From Hyphomonadaceae bacterium (GTDB lineage: Bacteria; Pseudomonadota; Alphaproteobacteria; Caulobacterales; Hyphomonadaceae): a DNA stretch of 64,000 nucleotides. Under the pieces are notes generated by a model. The model was not told the origin of the DNA. It saw only the letters and a list, made by a program, of their open reading frames with translations, and made no database searches. The position numbers and the translations under genes were made by a program. The stretch spans positions 186,001 through 250,000 of the forward strand of contig JANSWU010000001.1 in NCBI GenBank assembly GCA_024743315.1, given 5' to 3'. Shown piece after piece: positions 26,983 to 36,489 of this stretch; position 1 is the first letter of the stretch; each line of letters opens with the position of its first letter.

Positions 26983-28014
26983 CTATTTCGCCTGCACCGC
27001 AACTTTGTACAAAGTCACGAACAGCTCACGGGTCGCAGGCTCTGCCAAGCCCGCCCCGCCGGGTGCTTTCGCCATCAGTTCCAAGTCGTGCAAACGTTCA
27101 ACCAGGCGAGTCAGGCGCGATGCAGGCCACTTCCGCAGCCGCGCCTGAAACGCGGGCCAATCGGATTTCCAGACCGGTGGCTTCAGTTTCATCCCGACAT
27201 TGCCGCCGCCTGAGTCGCCTTGCAAAGCATGTGCTTCCAGCATCCGGCTGGCTTCCATTTCAAACATCCGGACCAGACTGATCGGCGACAGACCTGCATC
27301 AATCACCCGATCCATTTCCGCCTGCGCCAGTTCTGGCTCGCCGTTCAACGCGCGCAGCACGGCACTTCGCGCGCTTTCATCCGCATTGGTCTCACACAAG
27401 GCACGAACATCATCGACAGAAACCGCACGACCCAGTTTGTGGGCGTAGACAGCGAGTTTTTCCATTTCGGCATTGGCCAGGCTGCGATGTCCTGGAAGAC
27501 CGCCAATAAAGGTCGAGAGCGCTGCCGGTTCAATCGAGACCTCGCGCGTTTTCAGGAAGCGTTCGACCAGGTCGGACATGTCGGATTCCGTATCGGCAAA
27601 CAGATGCAAGGCGGCGGCATTGGGGGCGGCTTCGAAGGCCGTCCTGAGCTTTGACCGCGTGTTCAAACTTCCATTCTGCAGAACCAGTTTCGCCGCGATC
27701 CGTTCTGGCGGAAGTTCGAGCACTTCTTTCATCAAGGCAAACAGTTTTTCACCTTTGGTACGGACACGGATAATCGTGCTTTCACCGAGCAATGACACCG
27801 CTTCCAGGGCTTCAAACAGGACCGGCGGATCGCGCTTGATTTCGTCTTCATCCAAGGTGACGACTGTGCTTGGCGCCGCCTTCTCCCAGGCCTTGATTAA
27901 GGCGTTGGCCGTATCGGCAACGACACCTTCATCATCCCCGAACACCAAGGCCAAGGCACAAGCAGGATCAGGTTTCTTGGCAAAACGTTCAGCGCTATTG
28001 CCCTGAAACTTCAT
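26983..28014 (-). CDS. holA: DNA polymerase III subunit delta
   Basis: A 343-residue clamp-loader subunit. The N-terminus (CALALVFGDDEGVVADTANALIKAW) and the central SIIRVRTKGEK-type strand match the delta AAA+-like domain. The C-terminal helical part has LRALNGEPELAQAEMDRVIDAGLSPISLVRMFEMEASRML, the usual collar signature. It opens the sliding clamp. Its ATG overlaps the lptE stop by four bases, giving the common order leuS-lptE-holA with coupled translation. Confidence 0.93.
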   Translation of the reverse strand: MKFQGNSAERFAKKPDPACALALVFGDDEGVVADTANALIKAWEKAAPSTVVTLDEDEIKRDPPVLFEALEAVSLLGESTIIRVRTKGEKLFALMKEVLELPPERIAAKLVLQNGSLNTRSKLRTAFEAAPNAAALHLFADTESDMSDLVERFLKTREVSIEPAALSTFIGGLPGHRSLANAEMEKLAVYAHKLGRAVSVDDVRALCETNADESARSAVLRALNGEPELAQAEMDRVIDAGLSPISLVRMFEMEASRMLEAHALQGDSGGGNVGMKLKPPVWKSDWPAFQARLRKWPASRLTRLVERLHDLELMAKAPGGAGLAEPATRELFVTLYKVAVQAK

Positions 28015-28475
28015 TGAGCATTCGCCATCTTGATGCGCAAATCATCGGCAATCCGCCGTGCCAGGATATTCATGGCGCGATCCGTGGCATCGATTTGCGC
28101 CGCGATATCTGCAAACGGGGCGTCGGGCACTAGGAAGCTGGTCTCAGCCGTTGAGCGACCCGAAATTCCATCGCCCTCATAGGCGAGGACGTAATTCGCA
28201 GAGACGACGATGTCCGTTCGAGTCGCAGATTCATCGGGCCGCAATGCGAGGCGGCCAATTTGCTCGCGCAGCGTGATATCGAGCGTTGCAGGTCCATCCA
28301 GGCCCGGAAGACCGGGGGCCAATTCTTGCGACAAGGCTTTGCGCAAAGCTTGTCCCGCGCGGCCTTCAATTTTGGTGATCGCAATATCGCCCGAGCCGCC
28401 ACCGGTCGCATAAAGCGGGGTAAATCCGCATGCGGACAAGCTCAGGACAAGAAAGGCAAGGACTAGCTGTTTCAT
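28011..28475 (-). CDS. lptE: LPS-assembly lipoprotein LptE
   Basis: A 154-residue outer-membrane lipoprotein that plugs LptD and helps insert lipopolysaccharide. The signal peptide ends in the lipobox LSACGFTPLY, the usual LptE start (C-G-F/W-x-P-L-Y). The remaining sequence is variable, as in the family, with ITLREQIGRLALRPDESATRTDIVVSA giving the beta-strand pattern. ATG 28475 overlaps the leuS stop by one base (TGATG). It is translationally coupled with holA downstream. Confidence 0.9.
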   Translation of the reverse strand: MKQLVLAFLVLSLSACGFTPLYATGGGSGDIAITKIEGRAGQALRKALSQELAPGLPGLDGPATLDITLREQIGRLALRPDESATRTDIVVSANYVLAYEGDGISGRSTAETSFLVPDAPFADIAAQIDATDRAMNILARRIADDLRIKMANAQ

Positions 28476-31066
28476 CACACCACAATATTCACGATCCGCC
28501 CAGGAACGACAATCACTTTCTTGATGGTTTGACCGTCGATGAAGGATTGTAAGGCCGGTTCTGCGAGCGCTGTGGCTTCGATGTCATCCTTGCTGGCCGT
28601 CTTGGCGACGGAAATCTCAGCACGGCGTTTACCATTGACCTGGATCGGCAAGGTGACGCTGTCTTCGACCAACAAGGCGTCATCCACGTCCGGCCAAGCA
28701 GCCGCAGAGCACAGCCCTTCGCCGCCAATCATGTGCCAGCACTCTTCCGCCAAATGCGGCATGAAGGGCGTCAGACAGCGCGCCAGCATGAAGGCCCCTT
28801 CGAAGCGCGCATACAGCAAATCATCACCGCCCTGCTCGGCTTTCTTGAGCGTGCTGACCCATTCATGCACGGTCGCAATGGCTGAATTAAAGCGGAATTC
28901 TTCAATCGCCTTATCGATTGCGTGGACGGCCTTATGCGAGGCCCGGCGCAACGCAACAGCGCTCTCTGCCTCGTTTAATTGGCCGTCGCGCGGCGCTTCG
29001 CTGAGGACGTTGAAGACGCTCCAGACCCGCTGCACGAACCGACCCGCGCCTTCGGCCCCCGATTGCGTCCATTCGACATCGCGCTCTGGCGGGCTGTCTG
29101 AGAGGACAAACCAGCGCGCCGTATCGGCGCCGAACGTCGCAATAATATTGTCCGGATCGACAACATTCTTTTTCGACTTGGACATTTTCTCAATCGCGCC
29201 GACCGAGACAGCATGGTCGGTGCCCACCTCCCAAAGCGCGCCACCGCGCTCCTCGACCTCGGCGGGTGTGATCCAGCGCCCATCATCGGTCTTGTAGGTC
29301 TCGTGCGTCACCATGCCTTGCGTGAACAGGCCAGCAAACGGCTCGCCGCTGGGCAGATCGACCTCGCCGACATCGCGCATCGCGCGCATGAAGAAGCGGG
29401 CATAGAGCAAGTGCAGAACTGCATGCTCGACCCCGCCAACATATTGATCGACCGGCAACCAATACGCGCGCTCTGCCGGGTCATCGACGCTGGCAAAGCG
29501 GGCAAAATACCAGCTGGAATCATTGAATGTGTCGAGCGTATCGGTTTCGCGCTGTGCGGCGTTTCCACATTTCGGGCAGTCGACATTCTTCCAGGTCGGA
29601 TGGTGAACCAGCGGATTGCCGGGTTTGTCAAAGCTGACATCGTCGGGAAGCTTGACCGGCAAGTCGGCCACCGGCACCGGCACGATGCCGCAATCCTCAC
29701 AATGGATGACCGGGATCGGGCAGCCCCAATAGCGCTGACGCGAAACGCCCCAATCGCGCAGGCGGTAATTCACTGTGCCTGTGCCCAGCCCCATGCTTTC
29801 GATTCTGGCGATCGCGGCGGATTTTGCTGCGTCGATTTCCATTCCATCCAGAAAGTCCGAATTCATGATGGATCCAGGCCCGGTATAGGCCGCGTCCATG
29901 TCCGCGCCTTGGCCAGACGTGACCCAAGGGGCCGACGCGGCGTCTTTATCGGACGGCTTCACGACCGGCAGGATCGGTAAGTCATATTTGCGGGCAAAAT
30001 CGAAATCGCGCTGGTCATGTGCCGGGCAAGCGAAGATGGCGCCGGTGCCATAGCCCATGAGCACGAAATTCGCGACATAGACAGGCAGGGTCGCACCTTC
30101 GACAAAGGGATGCTTGACGGTCAGCCCGGTATCGAAGCCCATTTTCGGGGCTTTTTCGATATCCGCTTCAGAGGTACCGACCTTGGCGCACTGGGCCCGA
30201 AATGCCTCCAATTCCCCAGAATCGGCGGCCATTTCCACGGTTAAGGGATGGTCTGGCGACAGGGCAACAAAACTCGCCCCGAACAGCGTGTCCGGACGGG
30301 TGGTGAAAATCTCGATGCCGCCGGCATGGCTGGCGGGTCCGTCGCCGGCCCATTCAAACCGCATTTGCAGGCCTTCAGAGCGGCCAATCCAATTGGCTTG
30401 CATGGTTCGGACTTTTTCCGGCCAGCGCTCCAGCTTCTGAACCTTTTCCAACAAGTCCTCGGCATAATCTGTGATGCGGAAGAACCATTGCACCAGTTCG
30501 CGCTGTTCTACCGGCGCGCCCGAGCGCCAGCCCTTGCCATCAATGACCTGCTCATTCGCGAGCACGGTATTGTCGACGGGATCCCAATTCACCTTGGCTT
30601 TTTTCTGGTAGACGAGCCCTTTTTCCATAAATTTCAGGAACAGGCGCTGCTGCTCACCGTAATAATCGGAATCGCAGGTCGCAAACTCGCGTGACCAATC
30701 GAGCGACAGGCCAAGCTTCTCAAACTGCGCCTTCATCGCGGCGATGTTCTGATAGGTCCAATCACCTGGATGGACCTTCTTTTCCATGGCTGCGTTTTCG
30801 GCTGGCATGCCAAATGCGTCCCAGCCCATCGGGTGTAGAACGTTATAGCCTTTGGCCTTTTTATGCCGTGCTACCACGTCGCCCATGGCGTAGTTGCGAA
30901 CGTGGCCCATATGCAGTCGGCCGGACGGATAGGGAAACATCTCCAGCACATAGGCCTTCGGCATATCGCCAGCTTCCGCCGGGGTCTTGGCCTTAAACAG
31001 CTCAGCTTTCGCCCACGCCTCACGCCATTTGGGTTCCGCAGCCTGCGGATCGTATCTTGAGGCCAT
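28475..31066 (-). CDS. leuS: Leucyl-tRNA synthetase
   Basis: An 863-residue class Ia synthetase that charges tRNA-Leu. The HIGH motif appears as [19 protein letters not shown] and the KMSKS motif as [14 protein letters not shown]. The editing domain (about 240-430) has the T-rich [20 protein letters not shown] signature and its Asp site in [22 protein letters not shown] 31066 ([18 protein letters not shown]) is preferred to in-frame codons further upstream because GGGGGAGG lies directly before it. It is the first gene of leuS-lptE-holA. Confidence 0.97.
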   Translation of the reverse strand: MASRYDPQAAEPKWREAWAKAELFKAKTPAEAGDMPKAYVLEMFPYPSGRLHMGHVRNYAMGDVVARHKKAKGYNVLHPMGWDAFGMPAENAAMEKKVHPGDWTYQNIAAMKAQFEKLGLSLDWSREFATCDSDYYGEQQRLFLKFMEKGLVYQKKAKVNWDPVDNTVLANEQVIDGKGWRSGAPVEQRELVQWFFRITDYAEDLLEKVQKLERWPEKVRTMQANWIGRSEGLQMRFEWAGDGPASHAGGIEIFTTRPDTLFGASFVALSPDHPLTVEMAADSGELEAFRAQCAKVGTSEADIEKAPKMGFDTGLTVKHPFVEGATLPVYVANFVLMGYGTGAIFACPAHDQRDFDFARKYDLPILPVVKPSDKDAASAPWVTSGQGADMDAAYTGPGSIMNSDFLDGMEIDAAKSAAIARIESMGLGTGTVNYRLRDWGVSRQRYWGCPIPVIHCEDCGIVPVPVADLPVKLPDDVSFDKPGNPLVHHPTWKNVDCPKCGNAAQRETDTLDTFNDSSWYFARFASVDDPAERAYWLPVDQYVGGVEHAVLHLLYARFFMRAMRDVGEVDLPSGEPFAGLFTQGMVTHETYKTDDGRWITPAEVEERGGALWEVGTDHAVSVGAIEKMSKSKKNVVDPDNIIATFGADTARWFVLSDSPPERDVEWTQSGAEGAGRFVQRVWSVFNVLSEAPRDGQLNEAESAVALRRASHKAVHAIDKAIEEFRFNSAIATVHEWVSTLKKAEQGGDDLLYARFEGAFMLARCLTPFMPHLAEECWHMIGGEGLCSAAAWPDVDDALLVEDSVTLPIQVNGKRRAEISVAKTASKDDIEATALAEPALQSFIDGQTIKKVIVVPGRIVNIVV

Positions 31067-31089
31067 CGCCTCCCCCATCAATGTCTTAC

Positions 31090-31518
31090 TTAATCGAGTT
31101 CAGATGCTTTGAGATTACGCGCCCGTACGAGGATCGCATTCTCAAGCTGAATGCCCGTATCTGGGTCGACGCCGGCATCGGTCCAGGTGCCATCCTGATT
31201 AACTTGCCGGAACACGCTCACTTTCACGCCGTCAGCTCGGAGACGTGAGTCGAGGATATAGACCGTCGCCTTGATTCGTTCATCCGCGGCGCCCTGAAAC
31301 GAGTGCCAGTCATAGATGATGGTCCCGCCGAAAGGATCTGCATTGACCAAAGGCAGGGCTTGCAACGTGTCCAAACTCGCGCGCCAGAGATAGGGGTTCG
31401 CGCCGCCTTCAATCTCTTCGACCACCCGCTCATCCAAATTGTTGCCGCCCCCAAACACGCAACCGGTAAGCGCCATGGCACCGAATGCCGCTGCGATTAG
31501 GGATGAAACTGCCTTCAT
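31090..31518 (-). CDS. DUF3576-family lipoprotein
   Basis: A 142-residue predicted lipoprotein with signal peptide [20 protein letters not shown] (lipobox ALTGC). The body has [31 protein letters not shown] and [27 protein letters not shown]. This is the pattern of DUF3576, an alphaproteobacterial family of unknown function usually found directly upstream of leuS, as here. The gap to leuS is only 23 bases, so the two are likely co-transcribed. It probably sits in the periplasmic face of the outer membrane. Confidence 0.8.
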   Translation of the reverse strand: MKAVSSLIAAAFGAMALTGCVFGGGNNLDERVVEEIEGGANPYLWRASLDTLQALPLVNADPFGGTIIYDWHSFQGAADERIKATVYILDSRLRADGVKVSVFRQVNQDGTWTDAGVDPDTGIQLENAILVRARNLKASELD

Positions 31519-31627
31519 ATCGTCATTTCCCGTTGGCAAGACCTTGTTGATTAACAGCCTCTATAACACCTGAGTCACAGCCTGCCAGTGCCGATGTGCG
31601 GAATGCTACAAGGGATCGAACACAGAC

Positions 31628-32806
31628 ATGAAGTCACTCATATTCATTTCGTTTTCCAGTGCTTTGCTCTTCCCCGGCATGGTCCATGCTCAGACTGGGG
31701 CGCCGCTCGAAACCGAGCTCGCACTCGAATCGGTCTTCGTTGCGATGCCAGTTGCTGACGAGACCGAACCGGACACGGTTGAGGCTTTGCTCGGAGAAAT
31801 CTCCTTGATCGGCACGTCCGAAAAAGTCCTCGAGAATGGTGTCCGATTGCGGGCCCGCAGCGCGTTGCGCCTGCAAGCTGATCATCCCGACCGCATTGGC
31901 GGCATCGGTGGGTTTGGCAATCTAAACCTGGCTCCGGTTGGAGCATTTTCAGGTCTGTCCTCAGGTCAGGTTGACGATGGCAGTGATCTTCGCGGGCGCT
32001 GGGAAAGCGCATACATTCAGGTCGATGGCGGCTATGGCGAAGTGAGGGTCGGTAAGGACCAAGGAGTCGCAACGCGATTTCATGAAGGCTCACGAAGCGT
32101 CCTCTCGCATGCCCGGCTCGATAGCGCATTGCTCGACCCTAGCGGACTCGCCGCGGTTCAAACCCGTCATGACTTGACCGGACCAAGCGCCAAAATCTCA
32201 TATGCCTCGCCGCGCTTGCTTGGCATTCGAGCCGGGGTCAGTTTCACGCCTTCCGCCAATGCTGATGGTCTCGACCGACGCCCCGCATCCGGAACGGGCG
32301 GAACGGCGCCCGATATCGAAAACGCCCTGGAATTGGCGCTCAACGGCACTCGCCGTTTACGCGAATCAGGTTGGCGATTCGATGTCGGATTGGGGTATTC
32401 CAGCGCCGATGTGGCAACGCGCGGCCTTGGCGCGTTTTACAATTCCGTAGAAACTTTTTCAGCTGGCACACGGATCGAAAAGGACGATTGGACCTTTGGG
32501 CTGTCCTGGCTTGAATCCGATAACGGCCTCCTTGATCGCGACTATTCGGCCTGGAGCGCCGGCCTGCATAAATCAGCCTATAATACTGATTTTTCTATAG
32601 AATATGGCGAATCCGAAGAGGGCGAGATTGCGTTGGACTCGCGCTCATGGAGGCTTGGCGCAGCGCGTGATTTTGGGCGCGCGACCAAGCTCGCTGTGGC
32701 ATATCTGCATGACGAGACCCGCTCACCCCTTCAAAACCGGGAAGCTCAGGGCATTGTTGTCGAAATCACACTCTCACAAGAAATTGTACAAGTAACTGGA
32801 AATTAA
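31628..32806 (+). CDS. Outer-membrane porin
   Basis: A 392-residue protein with a signal peptide (MKSLIFISFSSALLFPGMVHA). It then has alternating beta-strand patterns typical of Gram-negative porins: VRLRARSALRLQADHP, WESAYIQVDGGYGEVRVGKDQGVATRFHEG (the porin loop-3 region) and repeated amphipathic strands such as WRFDVGLGYSSADV and WTFGLSWLESDNGL. The last strand ends in IVVEITLSQEIVQVTGN, without the usual terminal Phe. It probably forms a 16-strand diffusion channel; specificity is unknown. The stop codon lies inside the CtrA box of the next gene. Confidence 0.8.
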   Translation: MKSLIFISFSSALLFPGMVHAQTGAPLETELALESVFVAMPVADETEPDTVEALLGEISLIGTSEKVLENGVRLRARSALRLQADHPDRIGGIGGFGNLNLAPVGAFSGLSSGQVDDGSDLRGRWESAYIQVDGGYGEVRVGKDQGVATRFHEGSRSVLSHARLDSALLDPSGLAAVQTRHDLTGPSAKISYASPRLLGIRAGVSFTPSANADGLDRRPASGTGGTAPDIENALELALNGTRRLRESGWRFDVGLGYSSADVATRGLGAFYNSVETFSAGTRIEKDDWTFGLSWLESDNGLLDRDYSAWSAGLHKSAYNTDFSIEYGESEEGEIALDSRSWRLGAARDFGRATKLAVAYLHDETRSPLQNREAQGIVVEITLSQEIVQVTGN

Positions 32807-32817
32807 GGTTCTATTAA
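32803..32817 (+). promoter_or_regulatory. Exact CtrA box upstream of the NtrZ-like gene
   Basis: TTAAGGTTCTATTAA is a second exact TTAA-N7-TTAA match. It overlaps the porin stop codon and ends 36 bases before the start of the next gene, in the usual -35 position. TATTTA at about 32831-32836 could be the -10. Confidence 0.65.
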
Positions 32818-32853
32818 CGAATGTCGCTGCTATTTATTAGGCAGGAGCATCTT

Positions 32854-33288
32854 ATGCGTTTGCTGATGGCATCTCTCGTATCTCTCGGTTGCCTCGCCCT
32901 TCCGGCGATGGCGGAGCAAGACGTGCCTGAAATGCCAGCACCGACGATTGCAGAATCCGACTTGGCGGAACCCGACTGGTTTCAGACTTTCAATTTCTCA
33001 AGCGCTGATTTCAATACTCCGGTTTGGCAAAATACCCCAGCCCGGACATTCAATCTCGCTTGGATCAAAGGCGACCGCTGGAGTCTCAGCCTGGACCTCA
33101 CCTCTCGCGAAGAGGGTTCGCCTCTGCCACGCGAAGAAATGATGGCGGAAGCCGAGTTTCGCATCACGCCGCGGATTTCTGTCGGTGGTGAGCTGACCAT
33201 CGGCGCAGAAGAGCTCGATGATACAGCCCGTTGGGAAGATCAAGAGATCGAAGCGGGTATCCGCCTGCGCTCGGCCTTCAAGTTTTAA
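32854..33288 (+). CDS. Small periplasmic protein, NtrZ-like
   Basis: A 144-residue protein with a signal peptide (MRLLMASLVSLGCLALPAMAEQ). The mature part has DFNTPVWQNTPARTFNLAW and GDRWSLSLDLTSRE, then AEAEFRITPRISVGGELTIGAEE. This resembles the NtrZ family of periplasmic regulators that control the NtrY kinase in Caulobacter relatives, but the match is by memory only and no ntrYX genes are in the window. ATG 32854 is chosen for its AGGAG site. A CtrA box lies just upstream and an intrinsic terminator just downstream, making it a single-gene unit. Confidence 0.55.
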   Translation: MRLLMASLVSLGCLALPAMAEQDVPEMPAPTIAESDLAEPDWFQTFNFSSADFNTPVWQNTPARTFNLAWIKGDRWSLSLDLTSREEGSPLPREEMMAEAEFRITPRISVGGELTIGAEELDDTARWEDQEIEAGIRLRSAFKF

Positions 33289-33292
33289 GCTT

Positions 33293-34390
33293 TCAAGCCT
33301 TGGCCCCGCGTTTCCCGCCTCCATAGGCGGGATTTTTTATGGCCGCCTCTTCATCGAGCGGCCAACGCGGTCGTGCGGCAAAATCCAATCCAGGCTCAGA
33401 CACCATATTCGCCGCGAGACGTTCAGCACCCGCAAGGGCAATCATCGCGGCATTATCCGTGCAATGTTTAAGCGGCGGGGCATATAGTTTCGCCCCAGCT
33501 TCGGCAGAAACGCGCTCTAAAGCTGTACGGATCGTTTGATTGGCCGCGACCCCACCCGCAACCACGAACCGCGTACTTTCCTCATGCTTAGACTGAAACA
33601 GTGCGAGCGCGCGGCGCGTCTTTTCAGCCAGACAATCTGCGATGGCCGCTTGATAGGAGGCGCAAAGATCCGATTGCGCTTGCATGTCCATCGGCCCAGC
33701 TTCCACAATCCTTGCGGCGGCGCTCTTAAGACCCGCAAAACTCATGTCCAGGCCGGGTCGGTTCAGCAGCGGACGCGGCAGATTATAGCGGTCGGGACTG
33801 CCGCTTTTGGCCAAACGTTCGACGGCGGGCCCGCCCGGAAATCCGATCCCCAAGGTCTTGGCGAGCTTATCAAACGCCTCGCCCGCAGCATCATCGATCG
33901 TCGAGCCGAGACGGGTATATACACCTAAGCCTTCGACTGCGAGAAACTGGCAATGACCCCCGCTGACCAATAAAAGCAGATACGGGAACGGGCAATCCGA
34001 GGCGAGACGCGGCGACAGGGCATGACCCTCCAAATGATTGATTGGAATAAACGGCTTGCCTGATGCCATGGCCAGGGCCTTGCCGGTCATCATCCCGACC
34101 ATCACACCGCCAATCAAGCCCGGCCCACTGGTGGCGGCAATCGCATCAATTTCATCGAGCCCCAAGCCACTCTCTTTGATCGCGGTGGCGACGATCTGGT
34201 CGGCAATATCGGCATGCGCGCGCGCGGCGATTTCCGGAACGACGCCGCCATAAGGGGCATGCTCTTCGATTTGACTCCGCACGATTTCCGACAGGATTTC
34301 GACCTTGCCGTTGGGTGCACGACGCAAAACGGCGGCCGCGGTTTCATCGCAACTGGTTTCGATCCCGAGTACGGTCAGTGTTTCTGTCAT
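33293..34390 (-). CDS. tsaD: tRNA N6-adenosine threonylcarbamoyltransferase
   Basis: A 365-residue ASKHA-fold enzyme that completes the t6A37 modification of ANN-reading tRNAs together with TsaB and TsaE. The N-terminus [16 protein letters not shown] is the family signature. The metal-binding histidines are in [14 protein letters not shown], and the nucleotide loop includes [12 protein letters not shown] and [16 protein letters not shown]. Also seen are [12 protein letters not shown] and the late Asp in [18 protein letters not shown]. The 3' end of the gene hosts a terminator for the convergent upstream gene. Confidence 0.96.
   Translation of the reverse strand: MTETLTVLGIETSCDETAAAVLRRAPNGKVEILSEIVRSQIEEHAPYGGVVPEIAARAHADIADQIVATAIKESGLGLDEIDAIAATSGPGLIGGVMVGMMTGKALAMASGKPFIPINHLEGHALSPRLASDCPFPYLLLLVSGGHCQFLAVEGLGVYTRLGSTIDDAAGEAFDKLAKTLGIGFPGGPAVERLAKSGSPDRYNLPRPLLNRPGLDMSFAGLKSAAARIVEAGPMDMQAQSDLCASYQAAIADCLAEKTRRALALFQSKHEESTRFVVAGGVAANQTIRTALERVSAEAGAKLYAPPLKHCTDNAAMIALAGAERLAANMVSEPGLDFAARPRWPLDEEAAIKNPAYGGGKRGAKA
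33314..33338 (+). terminator. Terminator of the NtrZ-like gene, inside tsaD
   Basis: CCCGCCT (33314-33320), a four-base loop and AGGCGGG (33325-33331) form a seven-base-pair stem followed by A and six T (33333-33338). It starts 26 bases after the NtrZ-like stop but lies within the opposing tsaD coding sequence. Confidence 0.8.
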
Positions 34391-34430
34391 GAGCGCGATA
34401 TAATCGCGCGATCGCGGATAGGGAACTCGC

Positions 34431-35432
34431 CTAGTCCAGCAAGGCTGATTTCATTTCCGGCAGCCAGGCCTCACGACCGACATCATAGACTTTCAAGGAC
34501 CCGGCAAAGTCCCAATGGCACCAGGCCAGGCCGCGTGTCTCCAGGCCTTCGCGCAACGCCCGGGTCCAGCGCGCCCGCTGTTCAATCGGAACCCCTTGAT
34601 AGACCCCAAACTCGCCAACAAAGACCGGCAGTCGCGTGCGGTCCTGCACGGCGACCGCTTTATCCAGTTCGCTCAACATTTCCGATACATCCGCGCGCGT
34701 GCCCCAGCGCACATTGGTGTCGGTCTGATCGGTCCAGCTCGCGCCTTGGTGGGTGAACGCGAAGGGGGAGTATTCGTGATAGGTCAGCATCACGCGTGGA
34801 TCATACTCGGGCTGCGACTCTTCAAGCGCGCTGAGATTCCCCCAAAATGCCGTCCCAAGAATGACCCAGCGATCCGGATGATCCTGGCGAATGCGTTTGA
34901 GCAGGCGTCGATTGAGCGCATCCGTGCGCGCGGTTGTCATGTCGGTATGGGGTTCGTTCAGCGTTTCGAAGATGACCGACGCGGGCGCGCCCGCATAATG
35001 TGTTGCGAGCTGATCCCAAATGGCCTCCAGTCTTGGTTCGTGGCGATCCGGGTCTTCATTGAGCTCATCATAGTGATGGACATTGACGATGATCTGAAGA
35101 CCGATCTCTTTCGCCCATCCGACAATCTCGTCGACCCGAGCCAGAAAGTCCGGATCAATCAAATAGGGCGCGGCTTCATCGGTATGCGCCGACCATTTGA
35201 TCGGCAAACGCACCGTATCAAAGCCAGCTTGTTTCAAACGCTCCAGGTCTTCGCGCCGAACCGTGTACCCCCACTCGCCTTCGAAACTGGCTTCGAGCGC
35301 GCTGCCAAGATTCATACAGCGTGAAATCGGCGGCGTGGCGACTGGTATAGCCTGCGCTATGTCAGGATCGGAAATCTCGGCCTCACCGCAGCCCGTGACG
35401 GCGAGAATCATGCCCAAAGTAATTGCCCGCAT
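34431..35432 (-). CDS. Glycoside hydrolase family 5 lipoprotein (cellulase-like)
   Basis: A 333-residue protein. The short signal peptide [15 protein letters not shown] ends in a lipobox. The GH5 (beta/alpha)8 barrel is recognisable: [43 protein letters not shown], then the acid/base Glu in [13 protein letters not shown], the His-Tyr pair in [12 protein letters not shown], and the nucleophile Glu in [10 protein letters not shown]. It should cut a beta-1,4-linked glucan or mannan at the cell surface or in the periplasm. ATG 35432 has an AGGAGGGA ribosome site. It is divergent from hemC, and no other polysaccharide genes are adjacent. Confidence 0.88.
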   Translation of the reverse strand: MRAITLGMILAVTGCGEAEISDPDIAQAIPVATPPISRCMNLGSALEASFEGEWGYTVRREDLERLKQAGFDTVRLPIKWSAHTDEAAPYLIDPDFLARVDEIVGWAKEIGLQIIVNVHHYDELNEDPDRHEPRLEAIWDQLATHYAGAPASVIFETLNEPHTDMTTARTDALNRRLLKRIRQDHPDRWVILGTAFWGNLSALEESQPEYDPRVMLTYHEYSPFAFTHQGASWTDQTDTNVRWGTRADVSEMLSELDKAVAVQDRTRLPVFVGEFGVYQGVPIEQRARWTRALREGLETRGLAWCHWDFAGSLKVYDVGREAWLPEMKSALLD

Positions 35433-35472
35433 CCTTGTCCCTCCTGCCGGGTTCCGCTTGCGCCCACGTTGC

Positions 35473-35488
35473 ATCAGCTTTAGCTGAT
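35473..35488. promoter_or_regulatory. 16-base perfect palindrome between GH5 gene and hemC
   Basis: ATCAGCTTTAGCTGAT consists of inverted 7-base arms around TT. It lies in the 94-base divergent promoter region, 39 bases before hemC. The loop is too short for a hairpin, so a protein-binding site is more likely. I cannot name the regulator. Confidence 0.35.
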
Positions 35489-35526
35489 TCCGTACGCAGA
35501 CTGAGAGTCACAAGATTGGAGCCAAG

Positions 35527-36474
35527 ATGGCAAGCGCCCAAACCGTGAAAATCGGCACGCGAGGATCCCCACTCGCCCTGTATCAAGCGGAACTGATCAA
35601 GAGCGAACTCGAACGCATTAGTGACGGCGCGCTGCGGGGTGAAATCGTGAAATTCACGACCAAAGGCGATCAATTGACGACCGAACGCCTGATCAATTCC
35701 GGTGGCAAAGGTCTGTTTACGCGCGAAATCGATCGCGCGGTCGATGAAGGCGATGTCGATATTGGCGTGCACAGCCTCAAGGACGTGCCGAGCCTGTTAC
35801 CAGATGGACAAGCCCTGGTGGCATTTCCGGAAAGGGTTGATCCGCGCGATGGATTTCTGACCACGAACGGAATCAAGAAGCTTCAGGACCTGCCGGAGGG
35901 TGCGGTGCTTGGCACGGCCAGCCTGCGCCGGGAATCGCAAGCCCTGGCATTGCGCCCGGATCTCAAAGTGGTGCCATTCCGGGGCCGCGTCGAAACCCGG
36001 ATCGAGAAGCTTAAACGCGGAGAAGCGGATGCGACTTTCCTGGCCATGGCCGGTTTGAAGCGGCTTGGGCTTGAGGACTATGCGACGCCGGTTCCGATCA
36101 ATGACCTTTTGCCCGCGGCCGGTCAGGGCATCATTGCCGCGGCCGCGCGCCCGGATCTGTTGAGCGGGGCGCTTGCGGACGCACTTGATCACATCGATCA
36201 CGCCGCGACCCGCGCAATGGCAACAGCTGAACGCGCCTTCTTGGCAGAATTGGACGGCTCCTGCCGAACGGCCATGGCGGCGCAATTACGGAACATTGAC
36301 GGCACCTGGCATCTGCGCGGGGAGGTCTTGACGCCTGACGGTCAAACCAAATGGACGGCGCAAGCTGAAGCCTTGCTATCAACCGGCCTCGATGACCTGG
36401 CCGCGCTCGGGCGAGAATTGGGCGATAATATCCGCCAGCAGGCTGGCGGCGATCTGCCCGTCTTCACTGATTAA
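35527..36474 (+). CDS. hemC: Porphobilinogen deaminase (hydroxymethylbilane synthase)
   Basis: A 315-residue heme-pathway enzyme that polymerises four porphobilinogens. The N-terminus KIGTRGSPLALYQAELIK is typical. The catalytic Asp is in VDIGVHSLKDVP, the arginines that bind acidic side chains are in LGTASLRRESQAL and FRGRVETRIEKL, and the Cys carrying the dipyrromethane cofactor is in AELDGSCRTAMAAQ. It starts an apparent operon with hemD, mic60 and hemY; the gap to hemD is 15 bases. Confidence 0.97.
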   Translation: MASAQTVKIGTRGSPLALYQAELIKSELERISDGALRGEIVKFTTKGDQLTTERLINSGGKGLFTREIDRAVDEGDVDIGVHSLKDVPSLLPDGQALVAFPERVDPRDGFLTTNGIKKLQDLPEGAVLGTASLRRESQALALRPDLKVVPFRGRVETRIEKLKRGEADATFLAMAGLKRLGLEDYATPVPINDLLPAAGQGIIAAAARPDLLSGALADALDHIDHAATRAMATAERAFLAELDGSCRTAMAAQLRNIDGTWHLRGEVLTPDGQTKWTAQAEALLSTGLDDLAALGRELGDNIRQQAGGDLPVFTD

Positions 36475-36489
36475 GGCTGCGCGCCCACG

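Noticed and set aside
34515-35324. 269-codon plus-strand frame opposite the GH5 gene
   Set aside because: The GH5 catalytic motifs are clear on the minus strand; the plus frame shows no family text and is a GC-rich shadow.
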